Part shown: positions 62,360-64,000 of the stretch, one piece after another
Position numbering within the stretch: position 1 is the first letter of the stretch
Layout: every line of letters begins with the position of its first letter
DNA from: an uncultured Treponema sp.
GTDB lineage: Bacteria; Spirochaetota; Spirochaetia; Treponematales; Treponemataceae
Direction: 5' to 3'
NCBI GenBank assembly: GCA_949299755.1
Contig: CASGBA010000006.1
Coordinates: forward strand, 186,001-250,000
Length of the DNA stretch: 64,000 nt
Position numbers and translations under genes: made by a program
Notes under the pieces: generated by a model
Databases searched by the model: none
What the model was told of the DNA's origin: nothing
Seen by the model: the letters and a program-made list of their open reading frames with translations, nothing else

Positions 62360-64000
62360 ATGAAGATTTCCGCCCTACAGCAAAGCCGCTATGCGTACAA
62401 CCCTAAGCTTCCCCGTATTCTTTCAGAAAAGCTTGAAACCATCGGGATTGTCCAATCTGGTGCCACAAAATCGGAAGGGGATCAGCAGGAACTTAAAACC
62501 CTTTTTGCCAATACCTACGGCAAACCGGTTGTAACCTTCACAAAGGGGAAAAACCCTGAAATAAAAAAACAGCTACGGGTCGGCGTTATCCTTTCCGGCG
62601 GCCAGGCTCCCGGCGGGCATAATGTTATCGCGGGGTTATATGACGGTATAAAAAAAGGAAACTCCGCTTCCAAACTGTTTGGTTTTTTAGGCGGTCCATC
62701 CGGACTTATAGACGGTTCCTACATAGAAATAAAGGATAAATTGATTGATGAATACAGAAACACCGGTGGATTCGATATTATCGGTTCAGGCCGTACAAAA
62801 ATAGAAACTGACGAACAGATTGCGGCTTCAATAAACACGGCAAAAAAGATGAAACTTGATGCCATCGTTATCATCGGAGGGGATGACTCCAATACAAACG
62901 CAGCCCTGTTGGCGGAGCATTTCCTGAATGCGAAGATGAAAACCCAGGTTATCGGCGTTCCGAAAACAATTGACGGCGACTTGAAAAACAGTATGATTGA
63001 AACCTCTTTCGGTTTTGATACAGCCACAAAAACATATTCCGAGCTTATCGGAAACATAGAACGGGATGCAAACAGCGCAAAAAAATACTGGCACTTCATA
63101 AAACTCATGGGAAGGAGCGCAAGCCACATCGCCCTTGAATGCGCTTTGCAAACACAGCCGAACATCTGCCTCATTTCGGAAGAAGTGGAAGAGAAAAAAA
63201 TGACTCTCAGACAGATTACGGATTATATTTGCTCCGTTATAGCTGCCAGGGCGGAAAAGAAAGAGAACTTCGGAGTGATTTTGATTCCCGAAGGACTTGT
63301 GGAATTCATACCTGAAATGAAAACCCTCATTGCGGAGCTTAACGACTTAATGGCGGTAAAAGCGGACGCTTTTAATGCCCTTGGTACTTTTGAAGCCCAG
63401 AGACAGTGGCTGGCCCAGAATCTGAGCAAAGCTTCGGCAGAGGCTTTCGCAACCCTTCCTGAAGAAATCGCTAAACAATTCCTTATGGACAGGGATCCCC
63501 ACGGAAATGTACAGGTTTCCAGAATTGAGACTGAAAAACTTCTGATCAGCCTCGTGGATTCAAGACTCAAGGCCATGGCAAAGGCGGGAACTTATAAAGG
63601 GAAATTCAGCTCTTACAATCATTTCTTTGGTTATGAAGGACGTTGCGCTTTCCCGTCCAATTTTGATGCTGATTACTGTTACTCCCTGGGCTTTACAGCT
63701 TTTGTGCTGATTGCTTCCGGTTTCACCGGATACCTTTCATCGGTAAGGAATTTAACATCCCCTGCAAAGGATTGGACAGCGGGAGGAGTACCCCTCACAA
63801 TGATGATGAATATGGAACAAAGGCACGGTTCCAAAAAACCGGTTATAAAGAAAGCCTTGGTGGATCTTAACGGAAAACCATTCAAGACTTTCTCAAAAAA
63901 CAGGGAAACATGGGCTGTGCAAACAAGTTATCTGTATCCGGGTGCCATTCAATACGCCGGACCAGATGAGGTATGCAACCAAACCACAAAAACGCTTATG
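62360..64000 (+). CDS. pfp: PPi-dependent 6-phosphofructokinase, 3' end outside window
   Basis: 547 codons with no stop, so close to the ~555-570 residues of the long bacterial type. [14 protein letters not shown] is the N-terminal phosphate region; [13 protein letters not shown] and [12 protein letters not shown] the nucleotide/PPi site, where the Asp-rich pattern marks PPi rather than ATP use; [15 protein letters not shown] binds fructose-6-phosphate. Reversible glycolysis with PPi is usual in spirochaetes. GAGAGG precedes the ATG. Confidence 0.95.
   Translation, partial: MKISALQQSRYAYNPKLPRILSEKLETIGIVQSGATKSEGDQQELKTLFANTYGKPVVTFTKGKNPEIKKQLRVGVILSGGQAPGGHNVIAGLYDGIKKGNSASKLFGFLGGPSGLIDGSYIEIKDKLIDEYRNTGGFDIIGSGRTKIETDEQIAASINTAKKMKLDAIVIIGGDDSNTNAALLAEHFLNAKMKTQVIGVPKTIDGDLKNSMIETSFGFDTATKTYSELIGNIERDANSAKKYWHFIKLMGRSASHIALECALQTQPNICLISEEVEEKKMTLRQITDYICSVIAARAEKKENFGVILIPEGLVEFIPEMKTLIAELNDLMAVKADAFNALGTFEAQRQWLAQNLSKASAEAFATLPEEIAKQFLMDRDPHGNVQVSRIETEKLLISLVDSRLKAMAKAGTYKGKFSSYNHFFGYEGRCAFPSNFDADYCYSLGFTAFVLIASGFTGYLSSVRNLTSPAKDWTAGGVPLTMMMNMEQRHGSKKPVIKKALVDLNGKPFKTFSKNRETWAVQTSYLYPGAIQYAGPDEVCNQTTKTLM

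Overview
The window reads as a chromosomal segment of a Treponema-type spirochaete. The support is the combination of a long PPi-dependent phosphofructokinase, a PlzA-like PilZ receptor, a FadL/UPF0164-type barrel, a bactofilin, an archaeal-type UMP kinase, many small lipoproteins with spirochaetal lipoboxes, and a 17-18 bp sigma70 promoter architecture. The medium GC content and the large beta-helix surface lipoprotein suggest a gut (perhaps termite-gut) lineage, which is inference. There is no phage, IS element, CRISPR array or rRNA operon. Nearly all of the sequence is coding and both strands are used in short operons.

Layout. 1-4.6 kb: end of a nitroreductase-like gene with a Pro-rich tail, tpiA, a ttcA-like tRNA thiolase with an exported protein, an RRM protein with a long leader, and an M28-type peptidase. 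4.6-11.1 kb: argS and serS diverging from one overlapping promoter, then valS with a small SpoT-like HD hydrolase. 11.2-20.7 kb: Zn-ribbon gene-murI-rsgA, pentapeptide protein plus metallo-hydrolase, a HExxH lipoprotein, a flavodoxin-fold oxidoreductase, a large TPR protein and pta. 20.8-24.1 kb: a beta-helix surface lipoprotein whose start appears frameshifted. 24.3-29.8 kb: tyrA, bactofilin-TPR-mtaB, a lipoprotein-barrel pair and tRNA-Lys. 29.8-36.4 kb: recX-rpsI-rplM, small membrane proteins, potABCD. 36.4-42.3 kb: rqcH-M15 peptidase-nuclease operon, a CBS-PP2C phosphatase and two unknown membrane or exported proteins. 42.4-48.1 kb: recO, a pyrimidine-nucleoside phosphorylase, an enlarged recJ, an M23 peptidase, rpsU. 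48.2-52.9 kb: plzA, a TPR protein, and a dual cyclic-nucleotide-binding protein operon. 53-64 kb: murB/cysS divergent pair, an ECF sigma/anti-sigma/transglutaminase-like/UMP kinase cluster, a glucosaminidase-like lipoprotein, radC, cardiolipin synthase, and the PPi-PFK running off the end.

The most interesting signal is not one gene. At least nine genes have a sigma70-like -10 hexamer ending 5-7 nt before an ATG, usually with a well-placed -35 and always without a Shine-Dalgarno sequence. That predicts leaderless mRNAs as a standard class here. Genes that start with TTG or GTG have a clear ribosome-binding site or overlap the upstream gene instead. Other points of note are divergent promoters that share -35 or -10 bases (argS/serS, murB/cysS), a possible self-sequestering leader before cls, a +1 frameshift at the start of the beta-helix lipoprotein, enzymes lacking a key residue (metallo-hydrolase, transglutaminase-like protein), and a RecJ that carries what looks like a decayed DnaQ-type domain.
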